From positions 1,054,001 through 1,118,000 of the forward strand of contig NC_065407.1 in NCBI RefSeq assembly GCF_024362695.1: 64,000 bases of DNA. Reading direction: 5' to 3'. Shown piece by piece: positions 52,986-63,935 of the stretch. A program made the translations under genes and the position numbers. Position 1 is the first letter of the stretch, and every line of letters starts with the position of its first letter. The notes beneath the pieces are model-generated. The model was not told the origin of the DNA, made no database searches, and saw nothing but the letters and a program-made list of their open reading frames with translations. This DNA comes from Pectinophora gossypiella. Its lineage: Eukaryota; Arthropoda; Insecta; Lepidoptera; Gelechiidae.

Positions 52986-53264
52986 CATACATGGGTTTCC
53001 ATCGCTTCGATGGAAGCCAGTCTCCGTCAAGGCTGGTGTTGTGCAGAATGATACTGACATGTGATCAGGGGGGTTAAAAAGGCCCCATCGAAGCAATTTG
53101 CATATAATAGTAAGTGCCTAATCCAAACAACATTAAAAAATGTCAAATAACATTACTGTTTTTTAGATGAATTGCTTCGTCACTACGAGTCAACTGATCA
53201 GTCAGTTGACTTGGGGAATCATTATAAAAAACCCATCATTATAAAACCAACCCAAAACCCACCC

Positions 53265-53345
53265 AACTATATAAACTTACGCCTATTTTCTGCCGGGCTA
53301 TGCAGAGATTATGGAATTCCATTTGCTTCGATCCTGACATATTTC
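53265..53345 (+). repeat. Dispersed repeat (ATAAACTTACGCCTATTT)
   Basis: ATAAACTTACGCCTATTTTC, ATGGAATTCCATTTGCTTCG, ATCCTGACAT: matches 57700-57790. Confidence 0.6.
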
Positions 53346-53399
53346 TTAATAGTCTGATAATGCATACAAGGCAGGTAATGAACAATTCATCAAAATTCA

Positions 53400-53910
53400 A
53401 ATTATTTCTTTCGGACATTCATCCATATATGTTAGTAACAAACAACTTATATTCTAAAGCTAGTAATAACTTATATAACTTAATGCTAATACTGCTGGAT
53501 GCAGCATGCAGCTGCATCCAGCGCCGCAGCAGCGGGCAGTCCCACCGATCTACTAACACACTCAAACAATAGTGGACAGAAATGTATCAGAATTTCAGGA
53601 CCAATCATCCACGATTGATGACCGCGTCACGACAGAACTAAAAATATAACAGATTAAATTGAAACTAATCGATCTCTGAACAAACGTCACTAAATCATGA
53701 ATCAAAACAATACAATGACGTGGAAAAATATAACAAAAATATCATAAAGGCAGATGAAGGGCGGGTACTCAGTACATCTTGTGCTTAATGTACTTACCTC
53801 TAACTAGCTCAATTGAGAATTACCGTCGCCTTATAAGCAACGATGTGTTGTTTTTGTTAATAAATATGTCGTCAACATCAAAATCATGCCCCTAGCATTA
53901 TCCTGTTTTT
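53400..53910. other. No gene recognised
   Basis: Includes a 22-base imperfect inverted repeat GGATGCAGCATGCAGCTGCA near 53496-53522; no gene supported. Confidence 0.35.
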
Positions 53911-53914
53911 CACA

Positions 53915-53985
53915 GATAAGAAAATGACAGGTATAACTTAAAATAAAATTAGGCGGTGTCTGCAGGAATCGGGGCATTGTCGCCT
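53915..53985. repeat. MITE-A right-end fragment
   Basis: GATAAGAAAATGACAGGTAT, AACTTAAAATAAAATTAGGC, GGTGTCTGCAGGAATCGGGG. Confidence 0.7.
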
Positions 53986-53999
53986 TGTGAAACCCTCGG

Positions 54000-54541
54000 A
54001 AAAATGTCATTCGGATGTGATTTTCTTTTCGTTTTATATAATTCATTCTGTTCCAAGTCATATCAAAGTCATGTCACTGTGACGCGCACACACTCGCCAC
54101 TCCTCCGTGCCGTGCACATGCTTAATGCACTCCTTGCATCAGCACCAGAGTGTGATCTGTTTGTGAGTGAGTGGACGTATGTGTGTCGCGAGTATCTGAG
54201 GTTCAAACGATGAATGATGTCTTAATATTGTTTAAGTACCTACTGTTTGTTTAAGTATACACAGTTAAGTTACCTTATTTATACTGAAATCTGATTATAT
54301 TATTATAAAGGTTTCATGGCGCATTGGCACTTCTGCAGCGTAATATCGTGAAATGTAAATAAATAATAAATATAATTCCGGGTAAAAATTAAGACCACAC
54401 TTTCTGTCTGGTTTTTTTTCTATCGTGTCTATTGCGAGGTCTTCTTAAGAAAAAAACACATCCGAATGTGACTTTTCATGAAGTCGCTGACGCGGTTTTA
54501 AAGCGACGATATAATCCTTATGTTTTTATTATGTTATGTGA
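54000..54541. other. AT-rich stretch with inverted CATTCGGATGTGA ends
   Basis: 54004-54028 (AATGTCATTCGGATGTGATT) and 54458-54478 (CACATCCGAATGTGAC) are inverted, about 450 apart, which may bound an unrecognised element. No gene seen between. Confidence 0.4.
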
Positions 54542-54822
54542 GGAGCTCGGTGGCGCAGCGTTAAACGCGCTCGCTCTGCGATTGTTGAAGTTAAGCAACT
54601 TTCGGAAAGGCCGGTTATAGGATGGGTGACCACAAAAAAAAAGTTTTCATCTCGAGCTCCTCCGTGCTTCGGAAGGCACGTTAAGCCGTTGATCCCGGCT
54701 GCATTAGCAATCGTTAATAACCACCAATCCGCACTGGGCCCGCGTGATGGTTTAAGGCCCGATCTCCCTATCCATTCTTAGGGAAAGCCCGGGCCCCAGC
54801 AGTGGGGCTGATGATGATGATG
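54542..54822 (+). repeat. SINE-2, full copy
   Basis: GGAGCTCGGTGGCGCAGCGT head, ATTGTTGAAGTTAAGCAACT, CACAAAAAAAAAGTTTTCAT, CCGTGCTTCGGAAGGCACG, CCGCACTGGGCCCGCGTGAT, CCCCAGCAGTGGGG and (GAT)n end. Confidence 0.87.
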
Positions 54823-54824
54823 TT

Positions 54825-55250
54825 ATATTAACGACATATTTATCAACAAAAACAAAACCTCGTTGCTTCGAGTCAATTAACAAAAAAGCTGTCCCTTAGA
54901 ATAAATTTACAATTTAATTCACTCCCCGCTCCTAGCCCCGAAACAAATAATTAGAATTGTAAATAAGGTAATTCATAATGTTACCAATTCGGCAACTCTT
55001 CTGCTTCTTTCTCAGAATAAATAAGTCATTCGCGAGATTAAACGTTTTTGTTACTTTTGGGATCAATAAAGTTCTTATCGCTGGATATTATTAGAAAATA
55101 AAAAACTCTAAATCAAAGACTTATTTCATAATTTCATCATCATTTGATTGAAATATAAGTAAGTACTTAAAAAAATGTGACAGCAATATCATCGATTGTC
55201 ATGTTACTTTATGTCAATCACAATCTCATATTATATTACCATAGTTGACT
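54825..55250. other. No gene recognised
   Basis: AT-rich; nothing supported. Confidence 0.35.
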
Positions 55251-55251
55251 A

Positions 55252-55420
55252 GCTTTAGCGCGCGGCTTCGCTCGCGTTAAATTCCGGGTAACACGGTTCC
55301 CCTTTCCTTGCTTCATGAAAAGTCCCATTTATATAATTTGGAGGCAGATTTCCAAAAAAAAAATGATGCACGATTTTTTTGTTAGTTAAAAATAGTCCGC
55401 ATAGCATGGCCGGAGAGACA
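55252..55420 (+). repeat. LINE-like repeat, 5' part
   Basis: CTAGCTTTAGCGCGCGGCTT, CGCTCGCGTTAAATTCCGGG, GTTAGTTAAAAATAGTCCGC: as at 38343. Confidence 0.6.
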
Positions 55421-55599
55421 AGCAGCTGAACGTGGTTTATGTGCTTTATTCGCTCCGAGCCGCTGGGCTGGCCGAAAGAACCATTAGTATCTAAAGTAAA
55501 ATACTAGCCGTGTACACTATTCATAGACTCAGGAGCTGTCTGTAGAACCAAGTAGCTCTAGAGAGCGTTACCTGTTGCGCGCGGAGTCCGCTGGCCTAC

Positions 55600-55872
55600 A
55601 TCCGTGCACGGAAGCTTTACAGCTCACTCATTTTCTTTTTGTATGCATTTACGTTTCAGATTAAAAGATCCAATCGCCACCCCAAGCGCTCGGCGGGCGT
55701 CGGGTGCCTTCGGGCGGCCTCGGGAGGGACGGTGGTCGCTGATTGGCTGGCGGGAAAACGGGGTGAGTGCTGACGCTCTGGAGGGAAGTTTTCGCGCTGG
55801 AAAATCAGTTGTAGTCGCGGGGTTGAGCGCCGCGGGCGCGTCACCAGCCGCCGCCGCCGCCGTCGCTCGAGG
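55600..55872 (+). promoter_or_regulatory. Candidate TATA-less promoter and non-coding first exon
   Basis: The most GC/CpG-rich block of the window. Contains an inverted CCAAT box (GATTGGCTGG, 55741-55750), an E2F-like TTTTCGCGC (55788-55796) and an arthropod initiator TCAGTT (55805-55810). The strong donor GG|GTAAGT follows at 55873. If transcription starts at 55807 the exon is about 66 bases and carries no good ATG, so it would be a 5' UTR exon spliced to a gene beyond the window. An open frame of 90 codons across the block is a by-product of GC-richness. No downstream exon was identified. Confidence 0.4.
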
Positions 55873-56564
55873 GTAAGTCAACATTTCATTCGATTAAAAA
55901 GCAATTTCTCCGGAGAAGTGAATATACCTATCCATTACTCGATAAACATCTTAAGATTTTGTAAGTTCCCTACTAATAGGATTAAACTCAACTGTTTATA
56001 ATATTTTTCGAACAGATTTACTTGTTGCTTTCATCGTCTTAGAAACAATTTTGCAAAGCTAATTTGTGAACTTTATAAAATATATTTGTTAACTTTTTGC
56101 GTTTTCGTTAAATACGATGGTAATATATTTGGGAATCATTATGCCGCTATTCAGTTTCAGAGTTGATTTTAGTGAAACGATATTAATTAGTTAATAATAA
56201 TATATAACGTTGTGGTTGAAATGTTATTAATCTGACGGGATTAAGCGCAGTATTACTCCTTATTGTATGATTATGTTCCATTTCCGTGAAAAATGTTGTA
56301 CTTAATTGATTAGCGCTTCTCTCAATGGAATTTTGCGGTCTTCTTACATTTATTATTGATAATAACGCCTGTAACGAGATACTTTTATGACCCATTTGAA
56401 CGAACGAACCGGGAAAATGATACGTATCGTTATATCTTACGTATAATGATTAAATCCTTTTCAAATTAATTTCTTTGGTACAAAATTCTCAATACAAAAA
56501 AAAATACTTACTTATACGTACATTAATATAAATAAAAAATGTTAAACACGTCGGTGTACTCATT
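55873..56564. other. No gene recognised; possible first-intron start
   Basis: AT-rich, no repeat match. Would be intron if the promoter call is right. Confidence 0.35.
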
Positions 56565-56566
56565 GT

Positions 56567-56730
56567 TGTAAGTTTACACGGTTATTATCATAATTAAAAC
56601 ACATAATAACGGGTTCTTACCGCGTTTAAAATGGCGATATGAGACTCCCGATATTTCGACACAGTGTCGAAATCGTATCGTATCGTGTCTCATATCGCCA
56701 TTTTAAACGCGGTAAGAACACGTTGGTTTA
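56567..56730. repeat. MITE-D, short internally deleted copy
   Basis: ACGGTTATTATCATAATTAA, GGGTTCTTACCGCGTTTAAA, TATGAGACTCCCGATATTTC; right AACGCGGTAAGAACACG. The middle is reduced to GACACAGTGTC. Confidence 0.75.
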
Positions 56731-56739
56731 CTATTTTTT

Positions 56740-57340
56740 ACTTAATCAATTTCAGAGGTAATAGTATTTACTTATATTTCAAGTAAACATGATACCGATG
56801 TAAATGTATTTCATTTACAAATATGGTCACGTAGACATTAAAAACCCCAGGAGACAGCTTTGCATAATATTTCGTGGGCACAAATTGATATCTTCCCCGT
56901 GATAACCGGCATTAAATTCGGATAGAACATTAATCTTCAAAGGATTGTAATTTGTCGGGCCTCGCGTATGCCGATTCATAAACAGAAGTCGTACCTACCT
57001 TTCATCGTTGTACCTACAAACACATTTAAATATTTAATCCATTACTTTAATCAATGTATCTTCATGGCGAAAATTTCGTAAGCGCCTGTTGGAAAAAAAT
57101 ATATACGGGATGTGGGATGTTCATTAAAAACACTTTGCAATAGACAAGTTAGACCAATCCAAATAAAAAAATGTACTTAGTCTCAATTTTTAACCGAACG
57201 GAAACTAGCTCTCGAGGTTTTGTTGAATAAAATCACATCAGAATAAAATTTTTCAAAACGAGGTCGACTCTTTATAGAGAAGATATGTAAAAATAACCGG
57301 GGCGCCGAGATACGGGTAAAAAAGGTAAAAAGTAAAAGTT
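56740..57340. other. No gene recognised
   Basis: AT-rich; no repeat or coding match seen. Confidence 0.35.
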
Positions 57341-57342
57341 AT

Positions 57343-57412
57343 TTACATAAACAGCCTATACACGTCCCACTACTGGGCACAGGCCTCCCCTCAATAAACC
57401 GGAGAGGGAAAA
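57343..57412 (-). repeat. SINE tail fragment (tail-T)
   Basis: ACATAAACAGCCTATACACG, TCCCACTACTGGGCACAGGC, CTCCCCTCAATAAACCGG. Confidence 0.72.
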
Positions 57413-57699
57413 AAATATTTATTTACCAAATAAAGTAAAATACACAACTTAATAACGAGGCTTGCACTAGGGTTTCCCCTGTATCGCAGTTGCCCTATGA
57501 TAAAATATTTTTGCATAAAGATTAAGAATACAAAGTCTGGTGGAGACTCAGGTAAGTATACGTTTAATTAAAAAATAATAGGAACATAATGATTTTCAAT
57601 TAAATTAATTTTAAATTAAAGATTCCTAGAGTTTAAGATACTTACATGTTTAATTCGTGATCTCTTTAGTGGAAAGGGATTCCTCACGACAGCATAAGA

Positions 57700-57795
57700 T
57701 ACATAAACTCACGCCTATTTCCCACCGGGGTAAGCAGAGACTATGAAATTCCATTTGCTTCGATCCTGACACACTTTTCTTGCTTCTTCCACATT
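57700..57795 (+). repeat. Dispersed repeat (ATAAACTCACGCCTATTT)
   Basis: ATAAACTCACGCCTATTTCC, GGGGTAAGCAGAGACTATG, ATTCCATTTGCTTCGATCCT; matches 53265. Confidence 0.6.
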
Positions 57796-57799
57796 CATC

Positions 57800-58340
57800 A
57801 ATCGTTTCATACACGCACGCCGGTTCAGAGTAGACCGTTAAACCTTTTCTAAGGACGCTGCAAGATAAACCGTGCTCTAGACGTTCTTTAAAAAATATAA
57901 AATATTATAATTGTTATATAATTTAGTAATTTGGCTGCCTAATATTAGTTCCCGGACAGTCGTAGTCGGCTGAGACTTTCATCGAAAACGTAGCCTTAAT
58001 CCCTTCGAATAACAAAACAACGTAAGGTTGAATTGTTGAAAATGAAAGCCACACTAAACCGCTGAACCGAATTACATAATATTAATTGATGTAAAATTTT
58101 AAACACAGGGACAAACTAGAGTAGATAATAATTTCCACTGCTTTGACAATTATAGTTTTAACGTTGAAAATATAGGAAACCGAATAATATTATACCAGAT
58201 AATATTTTTTTGTCAGAAAATAAATTTAAAGCTTACTTTATGTAAATAAGATTATTATAAGATTAATGACTACCTAAATGATAAAAATGTCTGGTATTGA
58301 ATGTGTTCCTCTGTAAATAAATAATTTTATACTAAATAGG
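57800..58340. other. No gene recognised
   Basis: AT-rich, nothing supported. Confidence 0.35.
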
Positions 58341-58344
58341 TTTT

Positions 58345-58430
58345 TAAAAGATGTGTTGCTGTTGCAGTTCTTTGTCATTTCTTCTCCTCAGCCATAACAC
58401 CTTGCGAAATGTAAATTCAAAAATGTTGAA
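58345..58430 (+). repeat. Dispersed repeat with TGTTGCTGTTGCAGTT core
   Basis: Second copy of the 4115-4255 sequence: CATTTCTTCTCCTCAGCC, TAACACCTTGCGAAATG. Confidence 0.6.
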
Positions 58431-58954
58431 TCCGCAAAGATAGTGTCGGGCTTAGAAGTGAACTGTTGTATAAGATGGCCATGACAATATATTTTATAAG
58501 TAGTAGGTCACAGTGATAAAGTGCATGAAATAAGAGCAGCAAAGGCTTTAAAAAACCCGGTATCCGGCATACTTGTACGTTTCTATGAAAAGTTAATTAC
58601 CAACGGGATAACAGAACTACAAAGAAAAATAAATACGTGTATTATGAAGCTTGGGAACAGTTCGACAAAATGTTGAATGGAAACCTGTAAATAAACTACA
58701 TTACTGGACAGTGGCTGCAATGCTGTTTGATAGCAAAATGCGGTAACAAAGGGAATTCCGCTTTTCACCATCCACCCGTCATCTAGTAATGGAACAGCCT
58801 CTCGCACAGCTCATAGCACCCTACTTTTTACTTCCATCCACTGAATATTCCCTTTATTTTGCATTCAAACTTCGAATGCGTTCATTATGCTACTTAATTA
58901 AAAAGTACGAAACATTCTTAATACCTATAAGTTCTAACTGAACTAAAAAATAAG

Positions 58955-59078
58955 TAGTCGATACATGAGCCATGTCAGGGGTCTTTGGCAATCACTAGGA
59001 ACTCAATAGGAACCCTGACACCAGGGTTGATGAGGTTAGTACTCTGCCTCACAACTCACACGATAGAAGAAGAAGAAG
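58955..59078 (+). repeat. SINE-1 3' part
   Basis: GATACATGAGCCATGTCAGG, GTCTTTGGC, CCCTGACACCAGGGTTGATG, CACGATAGAAGAAGAAG, with a ~12-base insertion after TTTGGC. Confidence 0.78.
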
Positions 59079-59244
59079 ACTAAACTAAAGATTCTACGAT
59101 ATTTTTGCGTTCATGGGAATGATATTGACTTCCGGTCTTAAATTTCAAAATGAGAATAGAGTTTGTATGAAAATATGACGAAATATGACGTCGTTGGAGT
59201 ATGAGCGATTGAAAAATAGAACCTATATCCCAGGGGATATATAG

Positions 59245-59592
59245 TCGTGAGATAGGGACGGTACTGAAAAGTATCGGCGTCCGAAGGACACGATCCTGAC
59301 AACCCGATTACTCTAGCCATAGAGGCAGCCAATCTGTTCGCGACACCAAAAACTTCAAGACCCCGATACCGACCCCGCCGGCGTGGTCGACGATTTCCCG
59401 CAATCAGCGCTTATCGCTACCGACCCACTATCTCAGACGACGCCCTGAGCCGAGGTTCGCGCCCAACTGGGCACCCTCAGGCCTGTTGTCTTAAACGTTA
59501 TACCGGGTGAGAGCCTTCAGCGCTCCCCATTTGTTCGGCCAAGTAGTTAATGCCATCTACGGCAAATCTACAATAAGTCACGTCAAAAATAC
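59245..59592 (+). repeat. SINE-4, longest copy
   Basis: Upstream block GGCGTCCGAAGGACACGATC, CCATAGAGGCAGCCAATCTG, CCGATACCGACCCCGCC, CTACCGACCCACTATCTCAG; then GACGACGCCCTGAGCCGAGG to GTCACGTCAAAAA. The length and ordered upstream blocks suggest a LINE 3' end rather than a simple SINE. Confidence 0.7.
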
Positions 59593-59599
59593 TCACGAC

Positions 59600-60115
59600 T
59601 TTTGAGCTTATGTTATGTTATGTTTAATATACCCGCATGAAGATATTATCTTTTATTGGAGTTTGGAACACAAACATTGCGGGATAGGTATGAGAGAGAG
59701 ATAATATTAGTCATATTTGATCGCTGTTGCGACATTTTCTATTTACTTTTTAATGAGTTCCACGAGTTCCTGTGATTTGAAACCAATCAAACTTTTTCGT
59801 GTTATAGCCTGTCTCTAGAACGCCGTTCATCAAAGCTGTAAATAAGTAATTATTTTGTCGGGTTTTATTTCATTTGATTTAAGTATAATAAATAAGTAGG
59901 TGTTATAAAGCTGGGTCAAACGAGGTTATTTAGTTCATCAACAGTGGAGTCAGTTATAAATAAATAGTAAATAAATAAATATATCTTTGTTTCAGTCTCA
60001 GACCCATATAATTACAATTAAAATGATAAAGAAAATAAAAGATACGGTAAGGTTGTAAAAATAAAATAAAAATGTAAATTTCAAACTAAAATACCTACTC
60101 AACTGTAAAAGTTAT
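59600..60115. other. No gene recognised
   Basis: AT-rich, nothing supported. Confidence 0.35.
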
Positions 60116-60119
60116 GCCG

Positions 60120-60500
60120 GAGCTTCCTAACTGACTTCTAATTTGCCAGGGGCAGGTTCGATTTTGATGATTTTTTCTTTTGTACGGGTAGTTTTTTATA
60201 TCACTTATAATAAGAAACATCTTCAGTGGCGCAAATAAATATTTCAATCAATTTTTTTTTCAATCTAAAAATGATTGTTTTTTTTATTCGAACTAAAAAT
60301 TGATTTAAAGTACTTTTCTGGTTCTGTACAGAAACGGCTTTCGATTAGTAACCCTATTTTTTTTTAACTTGATCGAAATATTTATTTGCGCCACTCAAGA
60401 TGTTTCTGATTTTCAATGATATAAAAAACTACCGATACGAAAGAAAAAATCATCAAAATCGGACTTGTCCCTGGCAAGTTAGTGAAACCCTTCATTGACT
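60120..60500. repeat. Fold-back MITE, ~380 bp
   Basis: Left: CTAATTTGCCAGGGGCAGGT, CGATTTTGATGATTTTTTCT, GGGTAGTTTTTTATATCA, AGTGGCGCAAATAAATATTT. The right side carries the reverse complement of each block in mirrored order, with 10-15% mismatches. Confidence 0.8.
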
Positions 60501-60654
60501 CCACTACAAACGATGGATCACAAAAGTAGTGTAGATTTATGCAGTACCTACTTGTATCAAATTGACGGATAGAATCTCTCTGCTAGGCTATTGTGAACAC
60601 GTAGTCTAGGCGCAGGCACTGACCAGTCTCACACAGGCATGTTGACGTGAATAG

Positions 60655-60692
60655 ACGGCCACGTCGCCCCACGTCGCCCCACGTCGCGCCGC
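60655..60692. repeat. Short tandem repeat CACGTCGCCCC x3
   Basis: Three 11-base units, the last with one change. Confidence 0.8.
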
Positions 60693-60944
60693 ATCATGTG
60701 TACAGTCAGATGTTCCCATATTCAGATGTTCATGCTTTCATGTTCGTGTTCAGTTCACATGTCACAGGTAAACGTTTAAATGGGCCAACTGGATTACCTT
60801 CTGCAGATTGCGTGATTCACTCGAGGGAATTTCCAGGTTACATTGACCAAAGACACTAACTTGTACAGCTTTAACGTGATAATTACCTATTTTCTCGTTA
60901 CTCGGGCACCTAATTATTCCAAAATAGATACAATACATGTCTCT

Positions 60945-61045
60945 TCTTATCGTGTAGGTTGTGAGGTGGAATACCAGGCTCATCAACCGTGGTGTCAGGG
61001 TTATGATTTATGATTGAGCCGCCAAAGGCCCCTGACATGGCAAAA
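60945..61045 (-). repeat. SINE-1 3' part
   Basis: TCTTATCGTGTAGGTTGTGA, CAACCGTGGTGTCAGGGTTA, GAGCCGCCAAAGGCCCCTGA. Confidence 0.78.
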
Positions 61046-61552
61046 AATAATAAAACAACATATGGCATGACATGGGAATACATGTAATAGTAAATAAATA
61101 ACGAAAATAAGAGTCGGAATCAGAACGAATAGACTACATCCTGTCAAAGAAGAGAATAGGGTACGACAGTAAGGGTTAGAAGCCCCACAAAGCCACAGGC
61201 TAATCATTACCGCGGAAGATCTGAGCTACATTTTATAAAGTCTGCAGACGAAATAACGATTATGAGCGTTGGAGGCGAGCCGGCTTACCGCCGCTTAACT
61301 TTCTAAGTCTGCCTAACGCTTAATAAGAAGACCGTTAGGCCAGTCTTTATTCAGAGGATTTTTAAGATTCCCCCTGCAGTGGGCTTTCATAAACGGACTT
61401 CGTTACACGTACGCTCTCGGCTTAATCCTCTCAATAAAGGTAACCGTGCGTCCATTTATTGCGATTGCTTTAACGAAATTATTGTTACTGCACTCTTTCC
61501 AGCCATTGAACCTCACACATATTGTACGGAAATTGTTTTTGAACCAGGGAAC

Positions 61553-61718
61553 TTTTTTTTTGACGTGACTTATTGTAGATTTGCCGCAAATGGCATTAAC
61601 TACTTGGCCAGACAAATGGGGAGCGCTGAAGGCTTTTACCCGGCACAACAACAAAAGACAACAGGCCTGAGGGTGCCCAGTTGGACGCGAACCTCGGCTC
61701 AGGGTGTCGTCTGAGAGG
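61553..61718 (-). repeat. SINE-4 copy
   Basis: TTTTTTTTTGACGTGACTTA, GATTTGCCGCAAATGGCATT, ACTACTTGGCCAGACAAATG, GGCCTGAGGGTGCCCAGTTG, ACCTCGGCTCAGGGTGTCGT. Confidence 0.8.
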
Positions 61719-61750
61719 AAAAACCAGGAAACATACATTATATTAAATAC

Positions 61751-61808
61751 ATGTTTTAACAGGTTCGGTAGAGTCACAAGTTGTACTCTACCGAACCTGA
61801 TAAAACAT
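61751..61808. repeat. Palindrome, 24-bp arms, 10-base loop
   Basis: 61751-61774 pairs with 61785-61808 with one mismatch (61759/61800). Core arm CAGGTTCGGTAGAGT. The loop CACAAGTTGT is itself echoed inverted at 61808-61820. Confidence 0.92.
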
Positions 61809-62223
61809 CAACTTGTGACTCACAAGTATTTAGAAATGAAATTGCAGGCACTGTTGATACTTTTTTTATGGGATTTATAGATTTGCATATTTAGAAGTGA
61901 GGAGCGGTGAGGGCTCTCCTTCGATAGACTTTTGATATGAAGTCCCAAAATAAGAATAAATGACGAACCGTACGGGGATCAGTAAATGTTAATTTAAAAA
62001 ATACTTAAACTGTACATTTTACAGTCATATCCTAGCTAATTCTTGTAAAATAGGTTATGTATTACCTACTTCATCGGTAGGTAAATTGTGATAAACTGGG
62101 TGTTGTACCTACCTATACGGGCCGGAAAAATATGAAAACACTTCGATCGTTCCGTAATTAAACATATTGCGTGTGGGCAACCGAAGGGCGTGGTGCGCGG
62201 TAAGAAGAGGTTACCCAGAGATA

Positions 62224-62590
62224 TTTTTTTTATGTTTTGGTTTTCCCCGAAGGGTAAGGCAAAGGGAACTATGCCCATACAGCCATGTCTTACGTATTTT
62301 TTTTCTTGATGATTAATGAAATGATGAAAGGTGATGATGATGAAACCTAAGCCCCCACCCTAGGAGTAGACTCATACTCCGAACCCCAAACGAATTAACT
62401 CAAAAGTCCGCATAAACTTTCGAGTTATGAAGCGGCTTCTTGGCACGAATACTCCATATAATAACACTGTCGCGAATGTCTTCCGACTAACTTAATGCGA
62501 TCATTAACAACAAAACACCACTTCGTATTGATTATTTAGATCATTCAGTGAAGAAAGCAACTGTCCCGTTCCCGTTCCCGCCAAAAAGCC
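62224..62590 (-). repeat. SINE-3 copy, older
   Basis: A-rich tail then CCCCGAAGGGTAAGGCAAAG, CCATACAGCCATGTCTTACG, and head CCCGTTCCCGCCAAAAAGCC. Hairpin arms carry single changes, and the long frame is interrupted. No clear target duplication. Confidence 0.8.
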
Positions 62591-62623
62591 TAGTCAGAGA
62601 GAAAAAGAAAGAACCCGTTATTG

Positions 62624-62930
62624 GCCCCGATTCCTGCAGACATCTCTTAATTTTACTTTAAGTTTTATACCTGTCATTTTCTTATCCGCCGAAAAGGAAA
62701 GGGACGGATGATTGACAGCTCTTAATTTTAGGAAGAATGAGTAAATAAATGAATAACCCGGGCGAATTTTTAGACGGTTGTTTTAGATTTGTGCTTAAAA
62801 TTGACGTGTGTTCCATAAATTTTATGCTTGTCGATTACCCGTCCCTTTCCTTTTCGGCGGATAAGAAAATGACAGATATAACTTAAAATAAAATTAGATG
62901 GTGTTTACAGGAATTAACACCAATATGTGC
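62624..62930. repeat. MITE-A, internally shortened copy
   Basis: TTGGCCCCGATTCCTGCAG left, GGAATTAACACCAAT right, full arms, but about 75 internal bases missing after CCGGGCGAA. A MITE-D end scrap (ATGTGCTTTAATTATGA) follows at 62924. Confidence 0.8.
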
Positions 62931-62944
62931 TTTAATTATGAGAA

Positions 62945-63615
62945 AAAGAAATCGCGGCGGTCGCCATCTTGCGCAGAGATTCGGTTGCCCGCACGAAATT
63001 CGTTGCTGCTTTATTTTCGAATCTCGTGTCGCTAACACTAGATAATATGGTATACAAGTATTACCAACAATCTGTCGTTTAAACAGTTTTGCAGGGCATT
63101 GCTAAATTGTATATTTAGTATTATTTATAAGAAGCGTGCCTTTTTTTATTATTTTTAACTTAGTAAGTATGTAAGTTTTTGTTACTAACACTATGGATCT
63201 TATGTTGTCCGAATAAATATTTTTTGATTTGATTTTTTGATTAAATGAAAAAAGAAACTCCATCGTGTATCGTAGTCCATCGTGTAAGAAACGGAAAATA
63301 TATATACAAGTCTGGAAAGAGCAATCTTAATGTAAACATAGAAGCCAATTAACGGGAAATATTCTGCAGTACGACGCTTAACCACAAATCGGAATTGTCG
63401 GTATCGGATTACTGAATTTGTGTTTAGTTTGACAACGATTACCTTGCCGCGATTGCTATCTTGTGCGCCTCTTTCGATAAATACACAATAATAGTTGACA
63501 CTCAAGAAGAGAAGTAAGGGCGTTTTCACACTGCATCCGATCCGAATCCAGACCGAGAATGGACAGTAGAAAATTACTAAGAAATATAATAATAATTTTA
63601 CAAGGATAATAATTT
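62945..63615. other. No gene recognised
   Basis: Includes AATAAATATTTTTTGATTTG-type sequence near 63212 (common LINE 3' end), but nothing with a second copy here. Confidence 0.35.
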
Positions 63616-63620
63616 AATGA

Positions 63621-63935
63621 GGAGCTCGGTGGCGTAGCGGTAAACGCGCTCGGTCTGCGATTGTTGAAGTTAAGCAACTTTCGCAAAGGCCGGTCATAGG
63701 ATGGGTGACCACAAAAAAAAAGTTTTCATCTCGAGCTCCTCCGTGCTTCGGAAGGCACGTTAAGACGTTGGTCCCGGTTGCATTAGCAGTCGTTAATAAC
63801 CATCAATCCGCACTGGGCCCGCGTGGTGGTTTAAGGCCCGTTCTCCCTATCCATCCATAGGGAAGGCCCGTGCCCCAGCAGTGGGACGTATATAGGCTGT
63901 TTATGTATGTATGTATGTATGTATTTTTGTAGAAG
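63621..63935 (+). repeat. Chimeric SINE: SINE-2 body with tail-T
   Basis: GGAGCTCGGTGGCGTAGCGG, ATTGTTGAAGTTAAGCAACT, CCGCACTGGGCCCGCGTGGT, CCCGTGCCCCAGCAGTGGGA, then CGTATATAGGCTGTTTATG and a (TATG)n run in place of the usual (GAT)n end. Confidence 0.85.

Noticed and set aside
55604..55876. 90-codon ORF in the GC-rich block
   Set aside because: Open on several frames because of base composition; crosses the initiator and a strong splice donor; no domain.
61403..61777. 124-codon minus-strand ORF
   Set aside because: Made mostly of SINE-4 and palindrome sequence.
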